From: Strongyloides papillosus
Lineage: Eukaryota; Nematoda; Chromadorea; Rhabditida; Strongyloididae
DNA: 64,000 bases
NCBI GenBank assembly: GCA_005656395.1
Contig: SRSI01000079.1
Coordinates: 124,001-188,000 of the forward strand
Direction: 5' to 3'
Shown: piece after piece, positions 20,594-32,705 of the stretch
How the letters are laid out: each line of letters starts with the position of its first letter
Position numbering within the stretch: the first letter of the stretch is position 1
Made by a program: the position numbers and the translations under genes
The notes under the pieces: model-generated
Told to the model about the DNA's origin: nothing
Databases searched by the model: none
What the model saw: only the letters and a program-made list of their open reading frames with translations

Positions 20594-22123
20594 CTATAAG
20601 TAATTGAAATTCTTCTTAAATTCTTGCGACCATATTTTCTATTTTATTATATTTCACCAAACAGTGAACTTTTTAATTGGATCTTTTTAACAAATACCTA
20701 CCCTAAAGTAAATCTTCTAAAATTAAAAATTTCTGATTGGCAATCTCCAATTTCAACTTCAGGTTGTTCATTCCATTGTCTCTATAGATTATAAATATTA
20801 TTAATTGATTTTGATTGATTATTAAGTTTTCCTTCTTTAGATTCTGAAAACAAATAGATATAAAAAAAGATATTACCTTTAACAATTTTTTTTTGAAGTT
20901 TATCTTATGATTTCCCATATTGATATCCTTCCCATTTCCATGTATCCCTTGTTTAGTTTGAATCCAATTTTGATAGGAAAATTCCTAAAAATTACCATAT
21001 GGTTATATAGCAAAGTCAAGGTATTCATTAAGAATTCCAGATGCTATTACATTATTTCTAATGTTCTCCAACACAATTTTGATTGCATCAAGAAAACCTC
21101 CTTGTGATACAGACAAATGTCCATAAGTATAGAAAAATAAAATAAAACCATTCATAGTAAACTTGGTGAATGATGTTATAGTATTTGATTTCCGAGAAAT
21201 TTCTTAGCATTATAATACAAAAAAATGGATAATGATTCATTCAATGTATAAATTTGACAATCTAATTAAATCTACTTTTTAGCACAAACTTTATTGTAAT
21301 TTTTTGTATGGAAATATAAATAAAAAATTATAATTTTTATTATAAATATAAAAAATTACATTATAATCACTTTAACATGCTAATTTTTTTATTATAAAGA
21401 ACATCATTGTTTACTAAATTGTCACTTGATTATGTTATCTAGCAATCACATTTCTTTAAAAAAAATCACAAAACAAAGGCTAATAATTGCAGAACATTCA
21501 TAACAATATTATTGTTGCTAAATATAAAAATAGAATAAATCTTCGTTCTATACATTTCTTGCTAAAATTTTCAAATAAGTTCTATATTTTTAGAATATCA
21601 GTTGAAGACCATGCTTTCACCTGGCTTTGTTTAACTTTTCAACCCATTTTGTTTTAGAACATTTTTTTTGATAAAAAAATATCATAGCTCTTCTTTTTAT
21701 AACTTAGTGAGTGATTAATTAAATTTTACAATATTAAATTTTCCCATTATTCAAGAGTTTGGTCTGCCGAAAGAATTATAATTTTTTTAGTTCCTTTAAC
21801 TTTGGAAAAAGTCATTCTGGTACAATTTTATACAAAAAAGTGACCAAAAAAATAATGTATTTTTAAAAATAACTTGGCCAATTATGGTCAAAGCTTTTTG
21901 ATGCCATTTTTCTCCCTTAAGTTGGAAAAGAATATATCTATCAACTATATTATCATAGAAACCAATTAAAATTAAAAAGAATTATGGTGATGAGAAAATT
22001 TAGTTTTTTATTTTTTTCTTATAGGTTCATTGAATTCAATGTATATTATATCATTTATTTTTATAAAAAAGTAATTGAACAAAATATCAACTTTAACAAT
22101 ACGTCTGTGATTTGCACGTTTTT
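20594..22123. other. Gene-free stretch, possibly with more M13 debris
   Basis: The minus strand of 20703-20918 encodes a short stretch (DNGMNNLKLKLEIANQ) that could be further N-terminal M13 remains, but it is too weak to assert. The rest to 22123 is AT-rich without recognised coding or RNA features. Confidence 0.4.
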
Positions 22124-22781
22124 CTAAATATATCTTCCTCCTCTCGATGCTGGTGTATTGATAGATCTTTTGGCGATTTCATAAATATCATCAAAATCAA
22201 AGTCGAATATTCTTTCTCCACTATGATCATAATTTCTCAAACCATTATTAATTTTTCCAACAAGGTATCCACTGCCCATAGGATTCATACGCCCATCCTC
22301 GAAATTCTCTAATTCATTCAAAACAGCTTGAGTTAGATTTGATTTAACTTGTCTTATCTGAGTTTTTTTGTCATTTTTAGAAAGACTTTCATTAGAAGAA
22401 ATTTGATCAATTTGTCTTTGTGCATTTTTAGCAGCATCAGACATTGTGGAGTTATTTATAAGTTCAGTTCTTGTTTGTTTTACTTCATTCAATAAAGATG
22501 TTTGATTTTGGACGTATTGGTTGTAAAGATTCTAAAGTAATAATAATTTATATATGATTAATTAAACTTACAGCAAGATTTCCACCTTGTGTATTAAGAT
22601 AATCAGAAATTTTTTGCTTAATTTGATTTTGAGAAATTGTATCATCATCTTCGATCCATTTGATTTGTTGTATTTGTGCACTAGTCAATGACATATATAA
22701 AGGATTGTTCATTCTGTAATAATTATCACCATAACATCTTAAAGCAAGAACAGCAACAATAACAGTAATACAGTATTTCAT
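22124..22781 (-). CDS. SXP/RAL-2 family (DUF148-like) secreted protein, paralogue 2
   Basis: Two exons, 22781-22572 and 22531-22124, joined in phase 0 across a 40-nt GT-AG intron at the same position as in paralogue 1; 205 residues. Signal peptide MKYCITVIVAVLALRCYG. The body is mostly helical and charged, with the domain pattern NNSTMSDAAKNAQRQIDQI followed by SSNESLSKNDKK, as in SXP/RAL-2 proteins (secreted antigens of parasitic nematodes such as the Ani s 5 type). The C-terminal part is acidic (FDFDFDDIY) and ends SRGGRYI. About 300 bp upstream are conserved with paralogue 1, so the promoter was duplicated too. This appears to be the intact member of the pair. Confidence 0.75.
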
Positions 22782-22856
22782 GATTTTAATAATACAATTT
22801 TTTAAAGCTCTAAAGGACTTTGTGTTTTAATTATGAAATTACGTTCACTTATATAC

Positions 22857-22892
22857 ATTCTTGGGAGTTGTTTAAATAGGATTAAATTTGCA
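22857..22892 (-). promoter_or_regulatory. Conserved upstream block of SXP/RAL-2 paralogue 2
   Basis: Counterpart of 19175-19210. TTGGGAGTTGTTTAAATAGG sits about 90 bases upstream of the ATG, with further matches out to about 23050. A TATA-type core on the minus strand is plausible. Confidence 0.45.
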
Positions 22893-23402
22893 AACATAAA
22901 CATTAACTCTGATATAAATCAAGTAAAGTTCATTTAGGAACTGTTAATTATTAAAGAAAATAAATAAATGATTAATCTTTACTTGATTGAAATAACTTTT
23001 TGTAACTTTTATTTAATTATTCAATATTTGTCTTTCGAGTGATTCATTTTCCTGTAAAATACAAAAACTCTTACAGACAGAAAAGATTTTTTTCCGAAAA
23101 TTGTTAGTCTCTTTCCGGAATAGTAATCTAAAAACTACATAAATAATTTTTTTGTTCAATTTGACGTACCCTTAAATATTATAATATCAACTTTAAATAA
23201 ATCTTTTATAATATTTTAAATAATTCATCATTTATAGTAATTGCACTTTATTTACACAATAGTAATTAATTACATTTAAAATTTACTTTACAATAATTTT
23301 ATTAAAATCAAATATTTATTATTACTTATATAATTAAAGGTAATTTAAAAATTTTACGTAATACAATTAACCAAAAAATATCTTTTTACAATCATAAAAT
23401 TA
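22893..23402. other. Spacer between SXP/RAL-2 paralogue 2 and the SH2-domain gene
   Basis: Nearest the SXP gene this is conserved upstream DNA shared with 19211-19380. The rest is AT-rich 3' flank of the minus-strand SH2 gene. No gene seen. Confidence 0.5.
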
Positions 23403-25740
23403 TTAATTACTAATTAGAATACTTTTCTCATTATTATCTATATACACTTTATCCGTATAACATTTTCCATTTTTTTTCTTATCTTGTTTTATACTACTCA
23501 GTAACGTTCTTAATTGGGTCATCTCAAAAATATTGTGTTTTATCTCATTTTCAGGCTTATAAAAAAGTTTTGCTTTATTGACAAACACATTAGCATTTTG
23601 ACACCATTTCCTTCCAATTGATAACCAGGTCCACATGTAATCTAGTTGTTTATCTATTGGCGTTTTATCATAAGAAGTAACTAAGGATGATTCATAATCT
23701 TTTAATGAATCATTGTTGTAGATTTTAATAAATGGTTGAATGTATGGGATCATTGTCGTACCAATATTGTTTTTGTAACTTATCTCCCCTGTGTTTTTTA
23801 AATCTTCAAATATTGGTGTTAATAAACTTTTGATTAGTTTTAATGATGAGTCATCTGAATCATTTTTGTAGTGGTGTTCTTCATAAAATTGTTTTAATGA
23901 AACATATATACTTGCAAATGAGAACAAATTACCATAGTCGTGTAGGAGTGATGATGCTACACGTGTCCACATGTCTAATATTAGTTTAGTATTACTGAAA
24001 TGATATAAAGTATTTAAGACAACCTCCGATAATGTGGAACTTCTTTCAGAACATTCTTGTCTTATTATTGATCCAAATGGTAGTAATAATTTCGTTATTT
24101 CATTTTCTTCATCAGAATGTAAATTTAATAATTTTATATCTTCTTCAGTAATCATTCTACAAATAGAATTGACATTCATCGATATAAGACGATCACAAAA
24201 TACATTCATCGCTGACAAATATGTTTGCTCTGAATTTTCTGACTCTGATTCATCCGTATCATTATTAATAACAGAATCCGGTGATAAACTTCCACATTTC
24301 TTGGTCAAAGGTAGGCAATCATAATCACCTTCATTAGATGTATCAAGTACACATGCTGAATCTCTATCGTTATTGATTAAAACCAAATTATTCAAGGACA
24401 TAATAGATTGCTTAAGTTCTTTTTCAAGTTTAGTTAATTCACTAATAGATTCATTATTTAATTTATCCTCAATAGTTGTTTCTTCAGATGGCCTCTGTGG
24501 TAGAGAGGGAACCAAATCTCCTCTTTTTTTCTCGGCAATAATAGAAGCAGCTGTTTTTCCCATTGATAATCTCGAAATAGATTTTGGCTGAGATATAAAT
24601 TTATAATTTTTATTAGAACCAGTAAAATTATATAGACCTTTAGGAAAAGAGTTGGTGGTTGATGATGATGTTGTTGATGTTGACGAGATGGAAACAGGCC
24701 TTGTATTGGGAGGATTTACCATAAATCTTAAATTACTAAATGATCTTGTCTTTCCAATATTGTTGTGAATGTGGTCATTGTCTGTATCACCTAAATTAGT
24801 CTGTAAATCATGAACAGAATTACTATAATTCTTTTTTAAGTTGGATATTGTGTTATCTTCATCGCCACTTGTGGAGAGGCGTTTGATATGTACTGGTAAC
24901 GGATAATTTTCCATAGTGTCATAATCTATATCACAGTAATCTTGTTCCCCGTCTTTTTCATTAATAAATGTAAGTACTTTGGTTTCTTGTGGTTTAATAG
25001 AAAATAGAGAATTTAGTTTTATATTAGATGTCGATTGGAAATTATTATTAAACTTTTCTTTACTGTTAAATAATGAATTTAAATTATTTTCTGACTTATT
25101 AAGATACTTTTTTGCATTTGTTAACATTGCTTCTTGTGACAGGTTGTGTTTTATATTTGGTAACCTTGGCTGGGTTGGGGAATTAAATAATCTTGCGTAA
25201 TTAGCTTCTATTTCAGAAATATGGTAATTTTTGTTAGATAATTTATTTTTAATCAATTGACAGTTGATAGGATTCGAAATAATACAACCACTTAATAAAG
25301 TTACTTTTCTTTTATGTGTACGAAAAAAGTTAATTAAATCTACAATTGATGGGAATTGTTCATCTTCAAACTTAAAATATAATTATATTAATTAAATATT
25401 TATGTAGAAGTTAAGTAAAATTAATGAGAAATAAACTTACTTTGTAATAAGTTTTATTATTGATAGTCTCTTGATTTATTTGAAAATGTAATGGTTTTGA
25501 TGACCATTGGACTGTTAAGACATATTCACCTTCTTTTGAGATACTATCACGAACTAAGAAATCTCCATCATTTTTTAGGAGAAACTCTGCTTCAATACGT
25601 TTTATTAGGCCATGATACCAGGGTTGACTATGTAATTTTTGTGGTGGTTCTGGATTATACTTAAAATACAATATATCATTATCCATCACAATTGAATCGT
25701 CTGGTACATTGTCTAATTCAGTAGGAAATATAGTGGTCAT
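23403..25740 (-). CDS. SH2-domain adaptor of the BCAR3/NSP type
   Basis: Two exons, 25740-25441 and 25370-23403, phase 0, 70-nt intron; 755 residues. The N-terminal SH2 domain is about residues 41-145, with WYHG at its start and the phosphotyrosine-binding FLVRDS (Arg64). Residues about 150-430 are Ser/Asn-rich and look disordered. The C-terminal about 250 residues resemble the CDC25-like, Cas-binding domain of NSP proteins: MWTRVASSLLHDYGNLFSFASIY, then LLTPIFEDLKNTG and IPYIQPFIKIY line up with the NSP pattern. Such proteins link tyrosine-kinase signals to p130Cas and integrin/Rap signalling, and their GEF-like fold usually lacks exchange activity. ATG 25740 is chosen because upstream in-frame sequence has no other ATG before low-complexity DNA. 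The SH2 assignment is firm; the NSP assignment rests on pattern memory. Confidence 0.75.
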
Positions 25741-28700
25741 ATTATCTAAAATTGATAAATAATACCATGAAAACTTATCATTAAATACAAGCGAAAAAAA
25801 AGACAAAATAAAAGAACATTATCATCATTGTAAAAAGATAAAAGTATTTCATAAAAAAATTATCAGACATGACTACTTCAAATGATATTAACAATATTTA
25901 TAAACAATACGAATTCTTTTAATATAAAATATATGTATTAAAGGATTTTTTATAGATTTGCTTATATGTATACAATATATCTTATTATTAATCACATATA
26001 TACCATTGATATTTGATATTATCTTTTAAATCTAAAGCATAATTATTGCACCACTATTTAGAAACATATATTTTCTTTATATTATTAAAGTAAAAATTAT
26101 AAACATAAAATTTTATATTAATATATGTAAACAAAAAATATAATATTACTTTTTAACAGGAAATTAAAATATATTTATATGACTACTATGTAGAAAACGA
26201 TATGATAAGAAATAATATGCATTATGAAAAGTTTTTCCTTTTGATTCAACAGTTATGAGTAGAAAATATTTGCTAATATGATAATGTGATTGGAGAATCT
26301 TAATCATTCAAAGTGATTTATATTTAGTCATATATTACACTATTGCATAAATTGAATTATTTTATTATCATAAAGTTAGCACTGTTTATAATGATAATAT
26401 CGTTTTTACTGAGATTAAATCTTACTCGAACAATAGGAATATGGAGATAAAGGCAAAATCTGACAAATTATCAATCTAAATAAAAATTTAATCCAATTAT
26501 TCAATAATTTAAGATTCATGTCTAATTACGTTCTTTATCTAAAATAGCATGATAAAAAGTTATAGAATAAATATTATGCAAATTATGGTATGGTTAAAAA
26601 CAAAATAGATAATTTGTTGGTGCAATTAAAAAAGAACAATAAACTTTATAGTAGTGATTTGGATAAGGAAAAATTGTGACTAGTTATTTTGAAGTGTTCT
26701 AATAACCATTTTTGTATAGAAATTTATAGATAATTTAAAACTTCAAAATTAAAAGAATTCTATTAAAAATATTAAAATTTAATTTTATATTGTATTGTTA
26801 TGGAGCTATAAAATTTTTACAGTGATAACAATATAATGTAATGTTTAAAATAGTTATAATGTTTTAATTATTGCCTGTTGTAAAATAGAAGTAGAATTTC
26901 ATAATTTTGTTTAAAATATACTGAAAATGTTCAAAAAAAGAAGAAATTTTCTTTACATTTCTACAAAAGTTATCAAACATAAATATTAAAATGAAATATT
27001 TCGACAGTTTATCAAGTAAAATAGGAAGATATCTTATACCATATATAAGCTAGTCATTTCCTTTACAATACTCATCAATTAAATAAACTTTTATTGTTGA
27101 ATCCAATTTAGTATATTTACACATTAAGTAAAGAGTAACCGTTGGCTATCAGCTGTTAACTATTCAACTTGCAATTTGATAAGAACCAACATACAAAAGA
27201 GATATACTCTCCTGAGGGTTGTCAAAGTGACATATACTGAAATGAGGTAATCAACAACTGGATGGTCAAATAGAGCAAATTGATACTATTAAGATTTTAA
27301 TATAATAAATTAAGGCTATCTATGGTTTCGTTAATTTATATACAAATATTTAAGACTATATAGTAAAGTCTAAATGATTCATAAATGCTATAGATATGAG
27401 AAAAAATTAGGAAATTTTGAATACATGGTTATGTAAATTATTTTATAGTTATACAACATAGTATAATTATTCAACTAAACTAACAAATATTCATTATTAT
27501 TTACACTTTATTATCAAAACAAATAGTATGATTTATAAACAGCCCTTCTTAGATACATTTAAATAATTTAAATAATTGCATTTTTTTAAACATAAATAAA
27601 AATAGTAAAATAACTAAAATACTTTATCAAGGAGATCTATTAAGATGATAATCTAAAGTCAGCAATAATATTGTATAGATAGAATTCAATGAAAAAGAAT
27701 ATAAAAATTAATTGTAATATAAAATAAAAATAATAATATATAATTACACATTAAAGATAAATTAGGTAAAATAAAAATACCCTTAAACAGGAAGTTTTAT
27801 GGTATATAAAATAGAAATAAGATACCTTTCTTAATAATAATCTGTCATTAAACTTATTCTGTTACTACATTCAGTAACTTTAATAAAGCAGAGTAATATA
27901 TGATTTGTATATTCCTTCTGATAGTGAAACTCTAAAAGAAGTTGTTGTCAGTAAAATATTAATAAACAATTTGATTTGGAGTAGTCAAAAAAAATTTATT
28001 TATTTGATTATCTTCTTATCTATTAAAATAAATACAAAAAAAACAACAACAACAGCGCATTGTATTATAAGTAAAACTTCATTTTAATATGTGATAGTAT
28101 AAATGAAATGTGTTTTAGTACTTTACACAATACAAAAGGCTTAATATAAATTTCATAACCGTGTTAATTCGAGAACTACTTATAAATATAAATAAATAGC
28201 AATAACAATTGATAATGGCGAATACTTCAAAGGGTCGTAAACTTGTGAACTTTGCGTAATTGCTTATTGGAGAAAGCATTTTTAATGTATACCTAAACAG
28301 ACGCAATTGTTACGCCATTATCCTACTTCATTAATCCTTTTATCTTCAAATTTTATCGCAAAAACTTTTGTAAAGTTATATTAAAAAGTTTTTTGGTTGA
28401 TAATTAAATCCAACAATACGAAGATGCATATAACTATAAATAAAATGTTTATTTGTTATCTGTAGTAACAATAAATTTGTTCTTTCCTAAGTATCATTTG
28501 TAACCTTCCAACTGCCAACAGGTGGAGAAACACTATAAAACTATTAAGAAAAGAAATCATTTAACATTAAAACGTTTTCCCTACTATTTTATTTAATGAA
28601 ACAAATCTAAAAAATAAATCAAACAAGTTTATGATGTTTAAAATAAATTAATAATTAACATAACTATTAAAATAATGGTACATTAAACAAAAAAATCGCC

Positions 28701-29429
28701 TACTTACGAGAAGGAGTAATTTATCTACATTTACATCAAAACAGACATAAACTAATCCAGATAAGTTACTATAACAGGAGTTATAACCTTCTGTTTTGGC
28801 AAAAAAGATTGTCACATTTATCAAAAGATTAGTATTCTTTTTGGATTAAGAAAATTTCCGCTTCCGAACAGAGGGGTTAAAATACCGCCAAGAGTAATTA
28901 ATTACTTTTTTTAATGTTTATCTATTATTCATTTTTTTGAATAATTGTTTGTATTAATTATTTTAACGAATAATTTATTTAAATCTATGAAATAAAGTTA
29001 AATGGGTATAAAATGATTTATTTCCATTAATTATATAATAATAATAATCCATGTATGAAATATTATTTATTACTCATTTTGATAATGCAATAGACAATTT
29101 GTTTTTTACTCATAATATTTATTGTATGACGAATTTGTGATACAATTTTTGAAATAAAAAAACAAATAAATGATATTAAATATTATACATTTTTATATGC
29201 AAATATTACAAAATGAAACATATATTATAGCAAAACTACAAAAAATTGTTCTTTTAAATTATGAATAACAATAACATTACAATATGTAAATTTTTAATTA
29301 AAACAAATTAATTTATGTCAAAATTTACTAAGACCGTAAATATGTAAACAAGAGTCAAACTTATAAATAATTACGCACCAGATGGCTTATTTAAGAAGTC
29401 TTAGCAAATAATTTTTCGTAGAAAGAAAT
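25741..29429. other. Long gene-poor region (3.7 kb)
   Basis: AT-rich throughout, with no coding frame showing a known motif on either strand. The least AT-biased part is about 28690-28910. It might hold regulatory sequence for the SH2 gene, whose start faces it, but no specific site could be identified. Confidence 0.5.
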
Positions 29430-29770
29430 GTCCACTAAATAATTTCCCGTTTAAAAGAACAGCAGAAATTAATATAAAAAATAAACATCTGGAAGATTAT
29501 TCCTTTTAAATAGTGTTTATTTAGATAGCAATAAAACTTAACAACTATCCATAATTATGCAATTAATGTATGAGACAAAAAATCACTACTATTAAAATAG
29601 TGTATAAGGTAAAATTACATAATAATTAAACTTCTTAACAGGTGTAACTGCTTACTCTCTCCATATTCAAATATAATTTTAATTTTTTTTTCTATTTTTT
29701 TGACAATTCAAATATCTTTCAATTTTTTTTATTTTTATAAAATGTTATAAAATTATCCTATATATATTAA
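29430..29770. repeat. Duplicated segment, copy 1 of 2
   Basis: Strong match to 32380-32705, including AATAAACATCTGGA, TTATTTAGATA, ATTATGCAATTAATGTATGAG and a shared end TTATAAAATTATCCTA-ATATATT. Copy 2 is the 3' flank of the MATH-domain gene, so this copy is a displaced duplicate of that flank. It ends where the Merlin fossil begins. Confidence 0.75.
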
Positions 29771-29787
29771 ATATAAAAGCAGCAGAA

Positions 29788-30260
29788 ATGGTAAAATGGT
29801 TACAAAATGAAGTTGATAATGAGAAAACAATTCGTTGGTTGTGCTTCATGAAAGATTGTAGAAAGAATACTGATGTGAGAACTGACACATTGTTTGAGGA
29901 TTCAAAAATGTCTCTAAGAACGCAGATTTTATTCATCAATTTCTGGTTAGCTGAAAGAATATCGGTAAAGTTTTGGAAGACGAAGTTGAAGATGTCTCAC
30001 CATTTTCGATATTAAGAAAGTGTACTCACAAGCAGTTGATTCTAAGTATGAAAATTTTCAAGTTAATCATACAGACAATTTTGTAAATCCAATTATAAAT
30101 GAACATACTCAAAACACTAGAAAAATTTTGATATCGGTAAAGGAGAAAAGTAAAAAAAATGTAAACTTCGTAAGAGTATACTAGAAATCTACATATTTGA
30201 GTTCACGTGGTGCTTAAAAATTACTAAAATCGTTTTAAACCACTATTAAAAACTTAGAAC
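29788..30260 (+). pseudogene. Merlin (ISXO2-like) transposase fossil
   Basis: Two ends of an IS1595/ISXO2-type transposase joined across a deletion. The left piece reads RWLCFMKDCRKNTDVRTDTL then FEDSKMSLRTQ, matching the W-C...C-k..s.R.gt.f..Sk.. pattern. The right piece (about 30050-30160) reads VNHTDNFVNPIINEHTQNTR, the VxHxxxFVdP..g.hTqxiE pattern that closes the DDE domain. After a frameshift comes IYIFEFTWC where the family has YLdEFmWR. The catalytic middle is missing. Merlin is a DNA transposon superfamily found in nematodes and other animals. Not functional. Confidence 0.6.
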
Positions 30261-30784
30261 TTTGTTATTGTCAAAATGTGGGATTCCAATATTCTCCAAA
30301 AACAGATATTTTTCTAATTCTTTTGTTATAAATATCTAAGAATTGTTTTATTTTATACGATTTATCTATAATAACAAAAACTGTAATTATTAATCATAAC
30401 AATTCATTTTTTTGAGTATGGAAACAGAAAAGCAACAAATTTTCTTCTTTGTTTTAAAAATAAATCAAAAAATATATCAATAAAAATTGGTCTAATTTTG
30501 TACTTTTTATTAAAAGATCATGAAAAGTACCCTCCTACTCTTTTTTAATTTTCCTGAAAATAAAATATTTATTTTAATATATTTGTTTTTCAACAATTTA
30601 TATAACAATTATGTTTCTTTACCTTATCTAAAATTAGTATATAATAAGTTTGATTGAATTTTTATTGTCAACTATTATTGAAAATCTAATTATTTCTAGA
30701 AATAAAATATTTCAAAAATTGTTCTTAAAATTTGTAGTTTTATTAACATTTTTAAAGAAAAAAATTAAAATACTTTATATACTT

Positions 30785-30792
30785 CTTTTCAG
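30785..30792 (+). promoter_or_regulatory. Probable spliced-leader acceptor before the transthyretin-like gene
   Basis: CTTTTCAG lies 16 bases upstream of the ATG at 30809 without an upstream exon. Inferred as a trans-splicing site. Confidence 0.45.
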
Positions 30793-30808
30793 GATATTTA
30801 ATAACACA

Positions 30809-31358
30809 ATGAATATTTTTTTAATAATTATTTCTAGTATAATTTTCTGTGCACATAATTTGCATTATACAATGTCTGAAATGTATGAATCAACTACAGT
30901 TATCCCTGATGAATATCTTTATTGTATAGGAAATTTTAGTTGTGGTGATAAACCAGAAGCTAATGTTACAGTAAAACTTTATAAAAGAAGTGGAAATGAT
31001 ACAATAGGTAGAGAAGAATTAAATAGCACCACAACCAATGAAAATGGTAAATTCGACATACTGGGACATTGGAACAGTAGTAATCGGTTTGGTAAGTTTT
31101 ACAAATTTTATTTTATTATTTTTCCTTAAAGATAGTCATATATCTTTTACACATAAATGCCATGTTACCGATCGAACAAGATGTAACAGAACATTTGTTT
31201 TTTCTTTTTCACGAAATTTTACCAACAGTACTGAAGATGGAGCAATAAAATTTCCTTATAAACTTTATGTCAAAGTTGATAATAGCAGTGAAAGTAATAC
31301 TAATTATGGAAAAGAAAAATGCGTAAATGAAACAAATAATCAACAAACAAATGTTTAG
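30809..31358 (+). CDS. Transthyretin-like (TTL) family secreted protein
   Basis: Two exons, 30809-31091 and 31132-31358, with a 40-nt intron in phase 1; 169 residues. Signal peptide MNIFLIIISSIIFCAHN. The body follows the nematode TTL pattern: a cysteine strand (YCIGNFSCGDKP), VTVKLYKRSG, then NENGKFDILGHWN, then HKCHVTDRTRC. Several N-glycosylation sequons follow (CNRT, RNFTNST, DNSSES). TTL proteins are an expanded, secreted nematode family structurally related to transthyretin; roles proposed for members include extracellular signalling and clearance of dying cells. The in-frame hydrophobic stretch upstream of 30809 is taken as non-coding because it precedes the likely spliced-leader site. 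Confidence 0.85.
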
Positions 31359-32379
31359 TAAAAAGATTCTTATTAATATTACAAGAATCGAACAGAATTC
31401 TCTGTACTAAAAATTTTAAAATTATATTTAAATATATATAATCTTGCTTTTTGAACACTATTTAGTATGTTGCATTCCTTAATCATCCATTAACCAGACA
31501 AATGCAACATGATAAATTTTTATAAAGAACCTATCATTTTTCTTGTTCTAGTCCATATTCTTTACAACATTTTATAGTTTAATTAATTTTTTATTTAACT
31601 TATTTGGAAAATGGTAATAACTTTACTAAATTTGTGATAAAATTTAAAATTTGACAAGATGAATTTAAAGAATATAAAAGTGGTAATATTATCTATTGTT
31701 AAATTTCCGCTTTGACAACCATAAAAATTTAATTAGTAAAGATTATTATGATGGCTTTTTGTTATTTATAGATATGTTTATATAAATAAAGTTATTTTTA
31801 TTATTTATCACCAAAAAAATTAGAAAAATATTAATTTTTAAAATGGATAAAAAATTTTAAACTTTGATAATACTTTATGTTTATAATAATGCTTTAAAAG
31901 CATTTTCCAAATTTTTTTTGTGCTACGTAAACTCATACATGTGACTTTATTTATACTTCCGCGAGAACCACATTGTTTTTTATTTATCTTTCTTGTTGAT
32001 CTCCAAAATTTACCATTTTCTGAGTATAAGTTCATATTCATGAAGAAATTCTAGAAGTGTTTTTTCACCAGGTATATTTTTAGTAGTAAGTTTTAAAGGT
32101 CCATTTTTTTGATGTATTTAATAATAGCAAAATTATTATTAAATTATTTATAATCTCGATTATCAAATACTCTTTGATTAAATTTAAATAGTTTGAAAAC
32201 TTTAAACTTTCCTAGGACTTTTATCGTTCACAAGTTATATAGGGAAATAATTTTTTATTAGCGGATTACCGATCAAAAATGATTCACTAATTTGTATACA
32301 AAAATATACACAATATTATATCATTTCAATGTGTTATCCTTTAGAGTATCAAAATAAAAAGTACCAAAATATTCACTGA
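31359..32379. other. Gene-free stretch
   Basis: 3' flank of the TTL gene, then AT-rich DNA. A 67-codon minus-strand open stretch at 31838-32041 (YSENGKFWRSTRK...) has no recognised motif or leader and no paralogue here; it may be a relic. Confidence 0.4.
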
Positions 32380-32705
32380 ACAAATTCCCCTTTAAATGAA
32401 CAACAGAAATTAATAAAAATAATAAACATCTGGAAAGATTATTCCTTTTAAACAATGTTTATTTAGATAACAATAAAACTTAACAACTATCTACAATTAT
32501 GCAATTAATGTATGAGACAATAAAAAATCACTACTATTAAAATAGTATATACAATAAAATTACATAATAATTAAACTTTCTTACTCTCTCTACATCTAAA
32601 TATATTTTAAACTTTTATACTATTTTTAACAATTCAAAATCCTTTAAATTATTATCATTTTTATAAAAAGTTATAAAATTATCCTACATATATTATAATA
32701 TAATA
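32380..32705. repeat. Duplicated segment, copy 2 of 2
   Basis: Match to 29430-29770. It is immediately downstream of the stop codon of the MATH-domain gene (minus strand), so it is that gene's 3' flank. Confidence 0.75.

Noticed and set aside
30650..30808. N-terminal extension of the transthyretin-like protein
   Set aside because: It has no ATG start of its own, is separated from the body by a likely spliced-leader acceptor, and would bury the signal peptide.
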